A stretch of DNA of 64,000 bases. Origin: Umbelopsis ramanniana AG. Lineage: Eukaryota > Mucoromycota > Umbelopsidomycetes > Umbelopsidales > Umbelopsidaceae. The notes beneath the pieces are model-generated. The model did not search any database. It was not told the DNA's origin and worked only from the letters and a program-made list of their open reading frames with translations. The position numbers and the translations under genes are program-made. This document shows positions 33,072-43,809 of the stretch, one piece after another (position 1 is the first letter of the stretch; every line of letters starts with the position of its first letter). Where the stretch lies: contig NW_026252119.1 of assembly GCF_025399195.1 (NCBI RefSeq), positions 185,883 through 249,882 of the forward strand. The letters are read 5' to 3'.

Positions 33072-33985
33072 AATCGTTGTTGGTAGCCAGATCTCAATTG
33101 TAAGTGTGTGGGCATGGATCACACGCTTTCACGTGGTGGCAAACTTATTGAACTGCTGTTGCCATGGTGCCTGGATGTGGGATTCCATGGAAGAACCACA
33201 TCGGCGAAAGTTTAGAAATTCTGAACGCCACATGTTCAGCACACAGGCAATTTGATCCATCCCTCCTTTGTAATTTTGTTTCAGTTTGGACCCTCAAATA
33301 ACACTCTTGGGATATGTATTAGATGCGTTTGCTAATGAGCAATACGTACTTTATTGGGTATGTGTTACGAATTAAATTAGGAACAGGATGCATGAGCCAT
33401 AAATGTTGCACGATAAAAAGTGGAATTGAGAAGTAGACGTGGCCGAGTACGTGCTCGTATGAATTAGGGAACCCAGTGAGACGGAGCGATGGTCTGAGCA
33501 GTATAGGCATGCATGCAATAACCTGCTGATGGTTCCTGAGGACATTGCAGTTGCTGATATCGCTTTTTTACTTCGTGAGCCATACTGTCAGTTCATCCTT
33601 CATAGACATGGTTGAATCAAATGGTAACCAATATGACAATTTGATGTGGGAAAATTCTACAATGGGAATGATGGCGGTAGACTTTGAAACCGGTAGCGGA
33701 GTGTATTTTGCAAAGCATTCGATCGTTACATGATTCTTGCATCTTTGGTTTCGAAACAGGGTAAGATTTCTATAGGGAAAAGATACGAATAGATAGGTTA
33801 TCCAAAAATATCTCTCCGTACACTATCTTATCGTTCAAAAGCTTATCTTCATTTGTTAAAAGTTTACAATGTATGTGGTCGAACGACGGACAATCCACAA
33901 ATTTCATCAGTTGCTGGAAATGTTATCTACCTGGGGCAGCGGCCACTTTTATAGAATAGGAAAGATTTTCTTCTATTGGTTAGAA
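33072..33985. other. Intergenic downstream of ALG5
   Basis: No gene recognised. Short frames of random appearance only. Confidence 0.4.
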
Positions 33986-34663
33986 CTACACATTCATACG
34001 TCTTGAGATAGTTTGAAAGCCGAGTTCATTCTGGAAATTCCATTCAACGCTATTGGAGATGAGCATGTCGTCCCATCTCCCTTGCTAGGACGTACCTTCA
34101 AATCGAAGATGAAACATGGTAAACCATGATTCTGCCCACATTTCTTGAAAGTCAGCTCGTCTTTTGTCTTCAGCTTCAACGCGGACTTGGTGAGATAAGA
34201 CAGACGAACCTTCTACCTTTCTACTTTGAGTAACAATATCCTTTTAAGGTGAGGATAGGCAGTCTCCCGGAGAAAGCTCTACGTCGGTATATCGCACTAG
34301 TTGGTCGCTTGCTCTGACTGCAAGCATGGTTTTGATAGCTGTATTATCATACATTATACAAAAAACCTTACATTAGAACAACTCTCGTTCAGTTAAATTC
34401 AAAACATTCCTTCTGAACTTGATAGAACGCACTGGTAATATCTGGCACAATACACTGCCTTGATTTGAGTTTGACGGCGAGCTGTACAACTTGTTGTGCA
34501 TATTGTTCCCAAGAGACTCAGACAACTGCCGACCAATGTGTTTTCTAGCCAAAAGCGTATGAACCTTAACGGACTTCGCATGTGCTCTGCAAAGTATTGA
34601 TTGGCTCCGAAGTATCAGATCATAAAGGTGCATAAAGAATGATTGTTGCAGGTAGCTACACAA
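33986..34663 (-). pseudogene. Decayed reading frame with three in-frame stops
   Basis: One minus-strand frame runs for about 225 codons and is interrupted only by TAA (34375-34373), TAA (34246-34244) and TAG (34087-34085), without frameshift. It ends at TAG 33988-33986. Between stops the sequence is coding-like, with pieces such as AHAKSVKVHTLLARKHIGRQ, MLAVRASDQLVRYTDVELSP, VEAEDKRRADFQEMWAESWF and ISNSVEWNFQNELGFQTISR. A random frame of this length would carry about ten stops. I infer a degraded mobile-element or host gene. No family is recognised, and the stops do not sit in proper introns. Confidence 0.4.
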
Positions 34664-34960
34664 TCTTCAGTGACTTAAGAAGGACTCCAGATGGCACGTA
34701 TGAGTGAGCCTGGGAATCGCAGATTGAAAATTTTAACATATTGTCATCAGTTGAGGAAAGCAAGGAAAAATCGGGTTTGCTGGACTCTAATTAGAAAAGC
34801 GATAGATAGGTCGGAAAAACGATTGAATGGATGACCTCTATTTGTTCACATCTCTAAGAGCTGGATCTTATTTTTATTTTTCTCGGCGAAGACTTCATTT
34901 AAAAGAAAGAGCTATTTTTTCAGCAAGATAAATTTTTTGTTTCCCTCCTTATTCTTTACT
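34664..34960. other. Upstream region of PTR2
   Basis: T-rich leader directly before the PTR2 ATG. Nothing else seen. Confidence 0.4.
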
Positions 34961-36783
34961 ATGGCAGACGAAAAAAAGGTTGATCCCATGGTCAACATCA
35001 CCACAGACGAGTTCGATGGTGCCGAAGAACACGAATTCGATGGTCTTCGCCGTATTGCTGAAGGGGTTCCCGTTGGTGCTTGGTTCATTGTGCTCAATGA
35101 GTTCTGTGAACGCTTCGCTTACTATGGCGGTTCTGCGCCTTTCCAAAATTACGTTCAGTTTGGCCCAAATACCGGTGATGATCAAGCTGGTGCTTTGGAT
35201 AAAGGCCAATCTGTGGCAACTGCTTTGTCCAACTTCTTCACTTTCTTCTGTTACTTGACACCAATGCTCGGTGCTCTCATTGCAGATCAATATCTGGGAC
35301 GTTACAGAACAATTCTTTTGTTTTCTTCCATCTACATGCTTGGATGGCTCATTCTTACATGCACTGCCACTCCCAATGCTCTCGCTGCTGGTGCAGGTTT
35401 CCCTGGTTATGTTGTGTCTTTGATTGTCATTGGTCTTGGTACTGGAGGTATTAAGGGGTAAGTGTTGCTCTTCAAGGTGTAAAGGCAGGAAATGTGTGTT
35501 CTTCAAAACAAACTCACCATCATTACCCGTTTAGTATCGTTGCTCCTCTCTGTGCTGATCAGTACAGAAATACCTCTCCATACGTGAAGACTCTGAAGTC
35601 CGGTGAAAAGGTGTTGGTTGACTACGATCTCAGCATCCAACATTTGTACCAATGGTTCTACTGGGCTATCAATGCTGGTGCCCTCATCGGTGGTATTGCC
35701 TGCCCTATCATTGAATTAAACCATGGTTACTGGGCTGCCTATCTTTTACCTACTTGTATGTTCGCTATGGCCATTAGCGTCTTTGTTGCTGGCAACAAAT
35801 TCTACGTCAAGCCCAAGCCAACCGAATCCATTCTTGTAAAGGCTTATAAAGTTTTCAAGTTTGCTCGCACCGTTGCCAACCGTCAAGAAAACACCGAAGC
35901 TCGCTCCACCAACAAGTACCGCTTGGACTTTGCTAAGAGAAACAACGGAATGCCCAATAGCGCTCCTTTGAAAGATGAGGACCTCGCTAATATGTTCTGG
36001 GATGACACATTTGTAGACGAGCTTAAGCAAACATTTATGGCTTGCAAGATCTTTATTCCCCTTGCCATCTACTGGGTTTGTTACAACCAGCTTTCAAACA
36101 ACCTTTTGTCTCAGGCTGCTCAGTTGAACCGCCCCGCTGGTCTTCCAAATGATATTATGAACAACTTTGATCCCATTGCCTTGATCATCTTCATTCCTAT
36201 CACCGATGGTATTTTGTTCCCACTTCTCCGCAAACATAAGATCAACTTCTTTGCTCAGCAACGTATCACGCTTGGTTTCTTCCTCGCTTCTACTGCCATG
36301 GTATACTCTTCAGTGCTTCAATCTTATATCTACAAGGATCCCGTTTGGCAAGAAACTGGTGTAGCTAATATTTCGGTCTTCTTACAAATTCCTGCCTACT
36401 TCCTGATCGCTTTCTCCGAAATTTTTGCCTCCATTACTTCTATGGAATTCGCTTATACTCACGCTCCAAAGAGCATGAAGTCTATGGTTTCTGCTGTCTC
36501 GCTTCTTCCAAACTGCTTTGCAGCTTTGATTGGTCTCGCTATCTCCCCTGCTGCAGTTGATCCCAATCTCACATATGTCTATGCTGGCGTTGCATGTGGT
36601 GCTTTCATCGCTGGTATCCTCTACTATATTTGCTTCCGTCATTATGATCAGATGGATGAGGAAGATCGTCTCAAGAGAATGGAGTTCCACCGTCAAGCTG
36701 CCGCTGGTCAAGCAGAGATGGAATCCCGTGTGAACGAAAAGACCGCCCATTTGGAAGCGGAACTTAACTATGATGAACGTTAA
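34961..36783 (+). CDS. PTR2: Proton-coupled oligopeptide transporter (POT/PTR2 family)
   Basis: Two exons (34961-35457, 35535-36783) give 581 aa. The POT-family motif FCERFAYYGGSAPFQNYVQ (about 46-64) is the conserved ExxERFxYYG region that couples protons to transport. ADQYLGRYRTIL is the second signature. About twelve membrane helices are visible, with a large cytosolic loop after helix 6 (roughly 285-350, KYRLDFAKRNNGMP). EIFASITSMEFAYTHAPKSMKS corresponds to the conserved helix-10 segment. It imports di- and tripeptides across the plasma membrane using the proton gradient. Codon use is biased (GCT, GGT, CTC, AAG), more than in most neighbours, suggesting high expression. It converges with the Trax gene, 185 bp apart. 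Confidence 0.95.
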
Positions 36784-36968
36784 CTTTCGTATTTGATCAA
36801 ATGTGCAATTTTTTTTTGTATCCAGTTGCTGTACTATACTGCTGTTTGTCGCAAGGCATTATTGTTTTATCTCTGAAATTATACATGTAATATATGCCCA
36901 TCGCGCATCCAAAAATTTAGCTTTATCTCCAAAGTGTCTGTCTAATGTCAAATATAACCACCTATGCA

Positions 36969-38209
36969 TTACACTAGCGACGTTGGTGGACTCCTCTTCT
37001 GTGGAACAATGGGAATGTGTGTATCTTCAACACTACGTATTTGATATGAGTAGCATGCTTGCAGAGGTAAAAAGTAAACAATAAGAGCATAGTACACAAT
37101 TGTCATGTTTAAGGCGTCATTTTCCTTACCTTGCTCAACTTTTGATAGGCTTGCTTTCATTGTTTCCAGCTTTTTTGCTACCAGTCTCGGCGACGTGGCA
37201 CTGATGACATCAAATTCTGTGAAGCAAAAAGCAATATTTTTTAAAGTAGTTCGACAAGTCTATACAGGGTGACATCCTGCCACTGACCTTTGTAGATTTC
37301 CTGCATGAAATGACACACTGTTATGGCAGTATCATGATGTCCTGCACCAATACTGTTGATGGCGTATCGCATTAGCTCACCCGTCAAATCACCTAATCCA
37401 TTCAAGTAGTCTTCGTCTGTAATGATAAATGCCTGAATAAAATATCGCGTAAGAAAATCTAAACATTATACAGAACAACCAGGTGCAATCCATTGTACAT
37501 TACCTCTCCAAGTCCAGCACTTTGCATTTGTTTGTGAAGCACTTCAATAGTAAGTAGTCTACCATGTTCAAGATATTCGAGAAACGCAACAGCTTCAATC
37601 TAGAGGATAAAGTAGTCAATAACCATATGATGCCATTTTCGAGGAAAAAGTCAGCATTCTCACATATTCCTCGATCCCAGGCGAAACACTCTTGAGATAT
37701 CTGTAGATATCCTGTATATTACTACCGATTCGAGTACTACAGGCAAGGCCACCCATTTAATACCTATAGTAGTCCGGGCCCTTGACTTCGTTCGCTACCT
37801 TTCGTAACAATTGTAAAATTTCGGACTGTTTCGCTTTGGGCTCGTCAAACTTCATGTTGGAGGCATCCTGGGCGGTGCTTTAACATCATAGCTATTGAGT
37901 ATTATGCGCGCAGTGATTCACGAGCTAATGAGCCACTCACCGATGCAATATAAAGATAAGCTTTTTACTCTGTGCGGTTATGTCTCTGGGAAAAATGAGG
38001 CCAAGCTGCGTGTTCAAACGTGCACATGACTGATTTCATACCTGACAAGTTTGATCAACCGTTCCCGCTTGTCATGCTGCCATGGGATGGATGAGTCAAT
38101 TTAAACGCAAGCTGGACATTGCAGGGAAACTAGAACTCACATGCGCATCCAATGACACTCTTAGTGTTTCAAACAGCTGTGCCATACTATCACTCTCGTT
38201 TTGAGTCAT
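36969..38209 (-). CDS. TSNAX: Translin-associated factor X (Trax) homologue
   Basis: Nine short exons join in frame to 238 aa: 38209-38141, 38076-38042, 37985-37941, 37877-37764, 37700-37664, 37599-37504, 37432-37288, 37216-37130 and 37057-36969. Trax hallmarks are RERLIKLVRDITAQSKKLIF near the N-terminus, EYIEAVAFLEYLEHGRLL in the middle, and LGDLTGELMRYAINSIGAG with LETMKASLSKVEQACYSYQI near the end. Trax pairs with translin to form the C3PO endoribonuclease; its Glu/Asp residues (the EAV and DLTGEL regions here) hold the catalytic metal. It processes small-RNA passenger strands and tRNA fragments in animals and Neurospora. No translin gene is in this window. Introns are as short as about 50 bp, and the exons were missed by simple frame scanning because most are under 120 bp. 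Confidence 0.93.
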
Positions 38210-38353
38210 TTTCTAAGCGAAAAGGTTACAGACAAATGTTTGACTTTGCAAAATTACTTTATGGTAAAATTTTAACCTTTTTTTTCGTGGTTATTGAATT
38301 ATTTGGCTTTTATACACGATTTTCCTGATATGAAAAGGTTATGTCAAACACAA

Positions 38354-39427
38354 TCATGACGCCGGTTGAGAGATTGTAGTGGTATGTGGTCGACTTGGTG
38401 GTTGTTGATGTTCAGCTTGTAGCCGCACAAGCTCAGCTCGCATTTCTTCAATGAGCGTCCCGTCCTCTGCCAAAAATGGCTGAATGGTTGCCTGATAATC
38501 CTGGAGTGCTTGCGCCTTAAGAAATTGACTGATTTGATACTGCTGTTGCACCTCCGCATCTGAGATTCCTTGGGACTTGTTCGCAAAGTGCGGTATAATA
38601 CGAGAAAGAGCCACATTCAAGCTATGGTACAAATGTCTCGTCATCAACAGCATTTCGTGCAGTAAGAAAGGGTGTCCTAGAACACGTATATCGCATGATT
38701 TAGGTGAAGCCAAAATGTTGAGTTCAATGGCGACGAAGACAGTAAGTAGTATAACTTTCCATCGAGTGACCTTCATAGCAGGAGCAAAGAAGCCGACACC
38801 AAATTGAAACAGTCTTTTGTGTTATTTTATAAATAAACGGGAAGAAGATACAATGGATGAGTAAAGAATTTACAAGCATAAAAGCGATCTCGAAAATACT
38901 TACAAAGACATGACATGGTCCTGAGCCATTTTTCGGGCAGATGCTTCCATACAATCGATTATAGTGGCTGAATTATCTACAAACTTCAAGTTCGGTCCCA
39001 TGCGATTATAAATCTCTCTCCTCTTATCATCAGTCAAAGTCTCGTATGCAGTTCGCAGCCGGACAAAGTTTTCCATAGCTTCTGGATCTGGGTTCTTGTC
39101 GGGGTGGTATATTAAGGATAGTCGTCTGAACAGTCGTTTCAGTTGGCCAAGGTCCAGATCCTGACAGCTTGCACCAAAGTGTTGATAGTAGTTCATAGGA
39201 AGGTCACGGAAGGTGATAATAAGAGTTCCCAGTATACCGATGACATAGAAGATGGAGAGTAAGTAAGCCAGCTGTCTGCCTCTCTTAAAAGGTGTCTTTG
39301 GATCCCTGTTTGGGAACATGCGGTAGCAAGTGGTCAGACACCAGACAGCAATCCGCTGTGGGACATCAAAATACCAGAAGGCCATCTGCAGCCCAGGTAA
39401 CTGCGTGAAGGACATGCTGCTTGACAT
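38354..39427 (-). CDS. Membrane-anchored J-domain protein (Hsp40, Sec63-like topology)
   Basis: Two exons (39427-38904, 38813-38354) give 327 aa. The N-terminal half has hydrophobic segments (GLQMAFWYFDV, then YLLSIFYVIGILGTLIITF). A J domain follows at about 84-150 (YQHFGASCQDLDLGQLKRLFRRLSLIYHPDKNPDPEAME); the HPD motif that stimulates Hsp70 ATPase is intact. A further hydrophobic segment (VILLTVFVAIELNILA, about 200) precedes a helical C-terminal domain and a Pro/Thr/Ser end. TM-J-TM order resembles Sec63 or ER and mitochondrial inner-membrane J-proteins, but there is no Brl domain. It probably recruits Hsp70 to a membrane for folding or translocation. Which membrane is not clear. Confidence 0.85.
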
Positions 39428-40170
39428 GGGGAGATAGCCAGGAGATTAACTTGCCATTCTGTTGGCAAAAATCCACCTGGGTTCCGAGCAGTCACACGTA
39501 CAAAGATGGGGTTTCCATGGTAACAGGTGGTAATATCATGATCGTACGCGAGGGGATGTTTCTAGCATATCTTCGTCATGTTATACCTCTTCCAACCACA
39601 GCTTTTCTATTGTAGATTTTATTTTATATATCCAAGACGTATTGTACATTGAATGCAGAGCTAGTAACTCAATTTTGGACAAAGTAATTTGCATCCCTAA
39701 GCATATTAGGCAAGCACCATCGGCTGATCATTGCAAAGACAATTACAGCGTAAATAAACAGCAATATTGCTTTATTCGCTTGGGGCTTGACAAGCCATGA
39801 TTAGGAACAGTATTTTGAAACTTCAATTGCATCCATCTTTTATGAAGAATCCGAAAACGCACAAATAACTATGTAGCCACAGCTGGTCATTACGTATATA
39901 AAGGGATCATAACTGATATCACCTTGAGAAACTAGAGAAGGTCAAATAATAAAAGTGAAGACAATTAGATGATCGGCATCATCGTTGGAACAGCATTCGT
40001 AAATTTCAAAGAATGATATCAAAAACGTTACCAAGCTTCAAAGGTTTTCTTAAGCATCAAAGAAATACAGCTGCAGACGTTTCACAGATCATGTGCGTAG
40101 ACTGCAATTGAAAAAAAGGGATTTTGTACTCCCCAGTAAACTTTCCCTCTTTGTTTTCCGTCGAAGCACC
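39428..40170. other. Intergenic region upstream of the small membrane protein
   Basis: A+T-rich DNA, upstream of two divergent genes. No additional gene seen. Confidence 0.45.
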
Positions 40171-40563
40171 ATGATCAAAGCAGCACTAAGATCTGTAATA
40201 GTCTTTTTGCTCCTCTTTCTATACCTTTTTCTGTATGAGATTCCGGTATCAACGTTCAACGGCTTAAAAAATCGAAACAGAGACAAGTACCTGAAGCGGA
40301 TCTTGGATGAGAAATTTGAGGAGCTGGAGGAGGGCATGTGTTTGATGTTAACTCAGTATTTCGAATGCACAAATACAAAACTATTCGAGGTGCTAGAGAC
40401 AGTAGAGTTCAACGGAATAGAATACAAAATAATATCCTTGGATCCAGGTGCGCGTGTACAAACTGAAGGCTTGTGTTTTTGGAAAGGGAAAGTCAAGAAG
40501 TGTCTCTATGCACCAAATACCGGCGACTTGAACGGTGGTGTCAACAGATCATTCATTATTTAA
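40171..40563 (+). CDS. Small type II membrane protein, unknown (possibly first exon or remnant)
   Basis: From an ATG in good context (CACCATGATC) a 130-aa frame begins with a short cytosolic part and a hydrophobic segment (SVIVFLLLFLYLFLYEIPVS, about 9-28). It continues with a charged, probably lumenal domain containing five Cys (EGMCLM, YFECTN, GLCFWKGKVKKCLY). The layout is that of a Golgi or ER type II protein. No family is recognised. After the TAA at 40561-40563, coding-like sequence continues in other frames to about 40860, so this may be part of a longer or broken gene. An in-frame GTG 26 codons upstream is unlikely to be the start. Confidence 0.45.
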   Translation: MIKAALRSVIVFLLLFLYLFLYEIPVSTFNGLKNRNRDKYLKRILDEKFEELEEGMCLMLTQYFECTNTKLFEVLETVEFNGIEYKIISLDPGARVQTEGLCFWKGKVKKCLYAPNTGDLNGGVNRSFII

Positions 40564-41366
40564 ACTTGCATCCTCTGGCTCAACGACACACTGGTTTCAG
40601 TAAACCTACAGAGAAGCATCGACAGCATGTGAAGCCAATGTTAGCCGGGCTTAAACAAGGAATACTGTATGCCTACAACAAGAATGCCAGATTTATACAG
40701 CATCCATCGTGAAATAGCACATCAACCAAGTGGACATCGAACCGTCCTTGGAGAAGATCTGGCTATTGTACAACGAACTCAGCCCCATACCCAGAAAAAA
40801 GCTATTCTGTAATGTGGATGAACCGTCCAATTGTGATAACCACATAATCTAAGAATGTTTATATGATTCGCTTCTAAGCTAGAAATCAACGGTAAAATTA
40901 ATATGATTTTGACAACCCTATAAATGACAAGTTTTTTTGTGTTTATTTGGTGGATTAACGTATAATGTGATATAGCCATAGTCAGATCCATAAAATCATG
41001 TAACAAATAATCTTGACAAGCTTATCTTTTGACGAACGAATGATATCAATGAGGTGAGTTTGAACTGCTCTTCTGTCTGACACCGAAAATCGGTCACGCT
41101 GCCTTTCCGTTTGAGACTGCCAATTTTTTTTGTTGACCTCAGACCTCTCCATTCCAATTTTGAAGAGGAATCGCTTGATTTCCACAAAGAGCCTTGTCAA
41201 ATTTGAAGACTTTGGCAAGAATACGATCAGATAGCCGAGAAACGAGCTTTATATTGACAGAAAATAGGTTCGTTGTCGTTCATCCACCCAATATAGGCAA
41301 AGGGAAAGTAGCACTCATAGGCAATCCCATCTCCACAATCATCTCCACAACTTTCAGATAGCTTAG
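40564..41366. other. Intergenic upstream of the PSP1 gene
   Basis: Coding-like fragments follow the preceding gene in shifted frames up to about 40860 (for example IEPSLEKIWLLYNELSPIPR). They may be remnants. Beyond that no gene is seen until the micro-exon at 41367. Confidence 0.35.
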
Positions 41367-43468
41367 ATGGAAAAGGTCAGTGAAATTACTTGCTTCAGTT
41401 TATAGAGGCTTTACCATGGATTTGAAATTGATATACATGAATTGGATTTTCTTTTATCAGAAACAAACTCTCGAAGATACAAAGGTAAACTCTAAAAAAA
41501 ATGTGGGGACGCTGACCATATAAAATTTCGGCAATTGACTTTTGTTGGCAACTCGTTCAGGAGGACTTGATAAACACTACGGATGAACGTAGACCTTCCG
41601 TAATGGCTATTCCAGTATCGAAGAGAAACTCCAATCTCGATGATAATTGGAAGGTGGTAGGTAGTCCACCCCGCAAAAATAGCTTCCAACTGCCTTCCAG
41701 TCTGGGTATGACGAAGCGATCTTCATTAGCCAGTATTAAAGGCATCGACATCGACAGTGACAAAAATGGATCCAGTGGACAAGCAGATCACCCCCTTTCG
41801 TCATCTTTCACACGTAGAGGAAGCAATGCCGGTCAATGGGTGTCTATGGGCGGTTTCCAATGGGAGGGACCATCCATCTTTGATGAGAATAATGAAGAGC
41901 GTAGCCGAAGCATCAAAGCTGTGCCAATGGTACCTGACGTTTCCAACGAACCGATTTATCGAGAGCAACGAAGCTTTTCTTTCTCTGTTGGCCAAGACCC
42001 TTCCTTCTTTGGCTACGACGATTATGATGAGATCGAATCAACTCTCAGTAGCGTCGCTTACCAAAACCAACTTGCTACGATGGAAGAAGAAGATGAAACA
42101 GAATTCGATATCATGTTGAAGGACCGCTTACGATCCCAGTCCACCAGTGCAACTTTAGGCTTGTTGTCAGCACAGCATGCTCATTTGATGCGTGGTGGCG
42201 GTGAACGACGAGGTTCCGAACAATTAGACGAGGCAATTGCCAGACGCCGTACATCCTCCAATGCAATTGATGCTACGTCGAAGCTTGGTTCCTCATTTGG
42301 ATCTCAACGCTCCTCGTTTCTTCAACCTTCCAGTTCTCTGTCTCAATCATTTGGTTACCAAGACTATACTGCTATCGAACATCAAGTACAGCGTAAAATG
42401 TCACAATCTGAGCAGATGCCAGGTTTCCAACACCTGCATCCAATGCAGCAAATGCAATATCTTTCTGAACAGCTGGATGCCACTAGATTGAATGGACAGC
42501 CCCAAATGCCATATATGAACGCCCCTTACCCCAATCATATGATGCCCATGATGCCCGATCCGAATCAAATGGGAATGCCTTTACCTCATCCCGGATTCCC
42601 TATGTCACCATACATGATGGATCAGCAACACGACTACTATAGTCCTCCTGTACCGAGAGACCAAGATAGAGGGGTTTCATACAAGCAGGTCTCTGAACAA
42701 GCCCAACTTTTCCTCGTGGAGTTCAAGACGGCTCGCTCGGAGGTGTTTTATGTTGCTGATCCCGAACAGTTGCAAATACGAACTGGAGATTTGGTCATTG
42801 TAGAAGCTGACAGAGGAAAGGATCTTGGAAAGGTGATTTCCGATCCCCTTTCTGTAGAAAAGGCTACTGAACTTGTCAAAAAGCACGTCCAGCAACAGCA
42901 ACAGCAGCAACAACACCATAGTGAGCACATACAGTCACCTTCTGATCCTGCTCAATCTGAACAAACATCACCAGTTGAGGGCGAGACTGACGCTGAGACT
43001 GAGACCAAGCCTTTGGAACTTAACCCGAAGCGCATTTATAGATTGGCGCTTCCTGGTGAAGTCGCTATGTTGATACAAAAATCCGAAGATGAGCAGAAGG
43101 CTCTCACTCTTTGCCAGATCAAAGTAAAGCAGAAGAAATTACCCATGGAAGTAGTGGATGCCGAATACCAATGGTTAGTTATCTTGAATGGAATGTAGCA
43201 GAAGATTTTCCAATGGTAGAAAGACTAATTTTTCATTTTCCAAACAGGGATCGACGCAAGTTGACGTTTTACTTCAATTCTGATCGCAGAATTGACTTTA
43301 GAGAGCTTGTTAGAGAGCTATTCAAGATATACAAGACGCGTATCTGGATGTAAGTGTTACCCATACAGCAACACCTGAGGAGGGGGGTTGGGGTTTTCTT
43401 CCTTTCACAATTGGTTTTAACTTTGTGTTTGATTTCCTAGGTGTGCCGTTTATCATGATGGCCAATAG
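41367..43468 (+). CDS. PSP1 C-terminal domain protein
   Basis: Five exons join in frame to 591 aa: 41367-41375 (coding only MEK), 41461-41484 (24 nt), 41561-43173, 43248-43349 and 43441-43468. The large central exon is disordered, with Ser-rich motifs ([24 protein letters not shown]) and a Met/Pro-rich stretch ([18 protein letters not shown]). It also has a polyGln run at about residues 450-457. The PSP1 C-terminal domain (PF04468 type) starts at about 390: [36 protein letters not shown]. It ends in the last exons with [20 protein letters not shown] and [12 protein letters not shown]. Yeast Psp1 was found as a suppressor of DNA polymerase alpha mutants, and bacterial YaaT shares the domain. 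The molecular function is unsettled. The short first exons are inferred from splice sites and phase. Confidence 0.85.
42891..42917 (+). repeat. CAG/CAA microsatellite coding for polyGln in the PSP1 gene
   Basis: Run of CAG and CAA codons giving eight or nine Gln between the two parts of the PSP1 domain. It lies in an insertion of the domain. Confidence 0.75.
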
Positions 43469-43809
43469 AACGCTCAAATGATCTCCAATGTTGCTACTTC
43501 CTGATCTGCAACCCCCTAACTAGAAATCGCTTGTAATTCGTTTTCCCACACAATTAGCTTTTCCTGTACAAACCTGCCTTCCCCTTCTCTTCTCTTTCCA
43601 CCTTTACACGTTCTTGGCGAAGAGTTTCACTACAGCGCATGAGAAGAGCGTCACCGCATTGCTCTTGTACCGTGACCAAAAGTAATAAACGTACCGTTTT
43701 TTAAAATAGCTCAGCAAACAAGTATTACAGTGCAAGAACGTCTCTTTATGTACAAGTCATTATAGGATAATAGGATATTAGGTCAAAGTGTTTGTTGGGA
43801 GGAAGCATT
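43469..43809. other. Intergenic, convergent 3' regions
   Basis: Pyrimidine-rich and A+T-rich 3' flanks of the PSP1 and CDT2 genes. Nothing else seen. Confidence 0.45.

Noticed and set aside
34949-35506. 185-codon minus-strand frame
   Set aside because: Antisense to the first exon of the PTR2 transporter, with no domain of its own.
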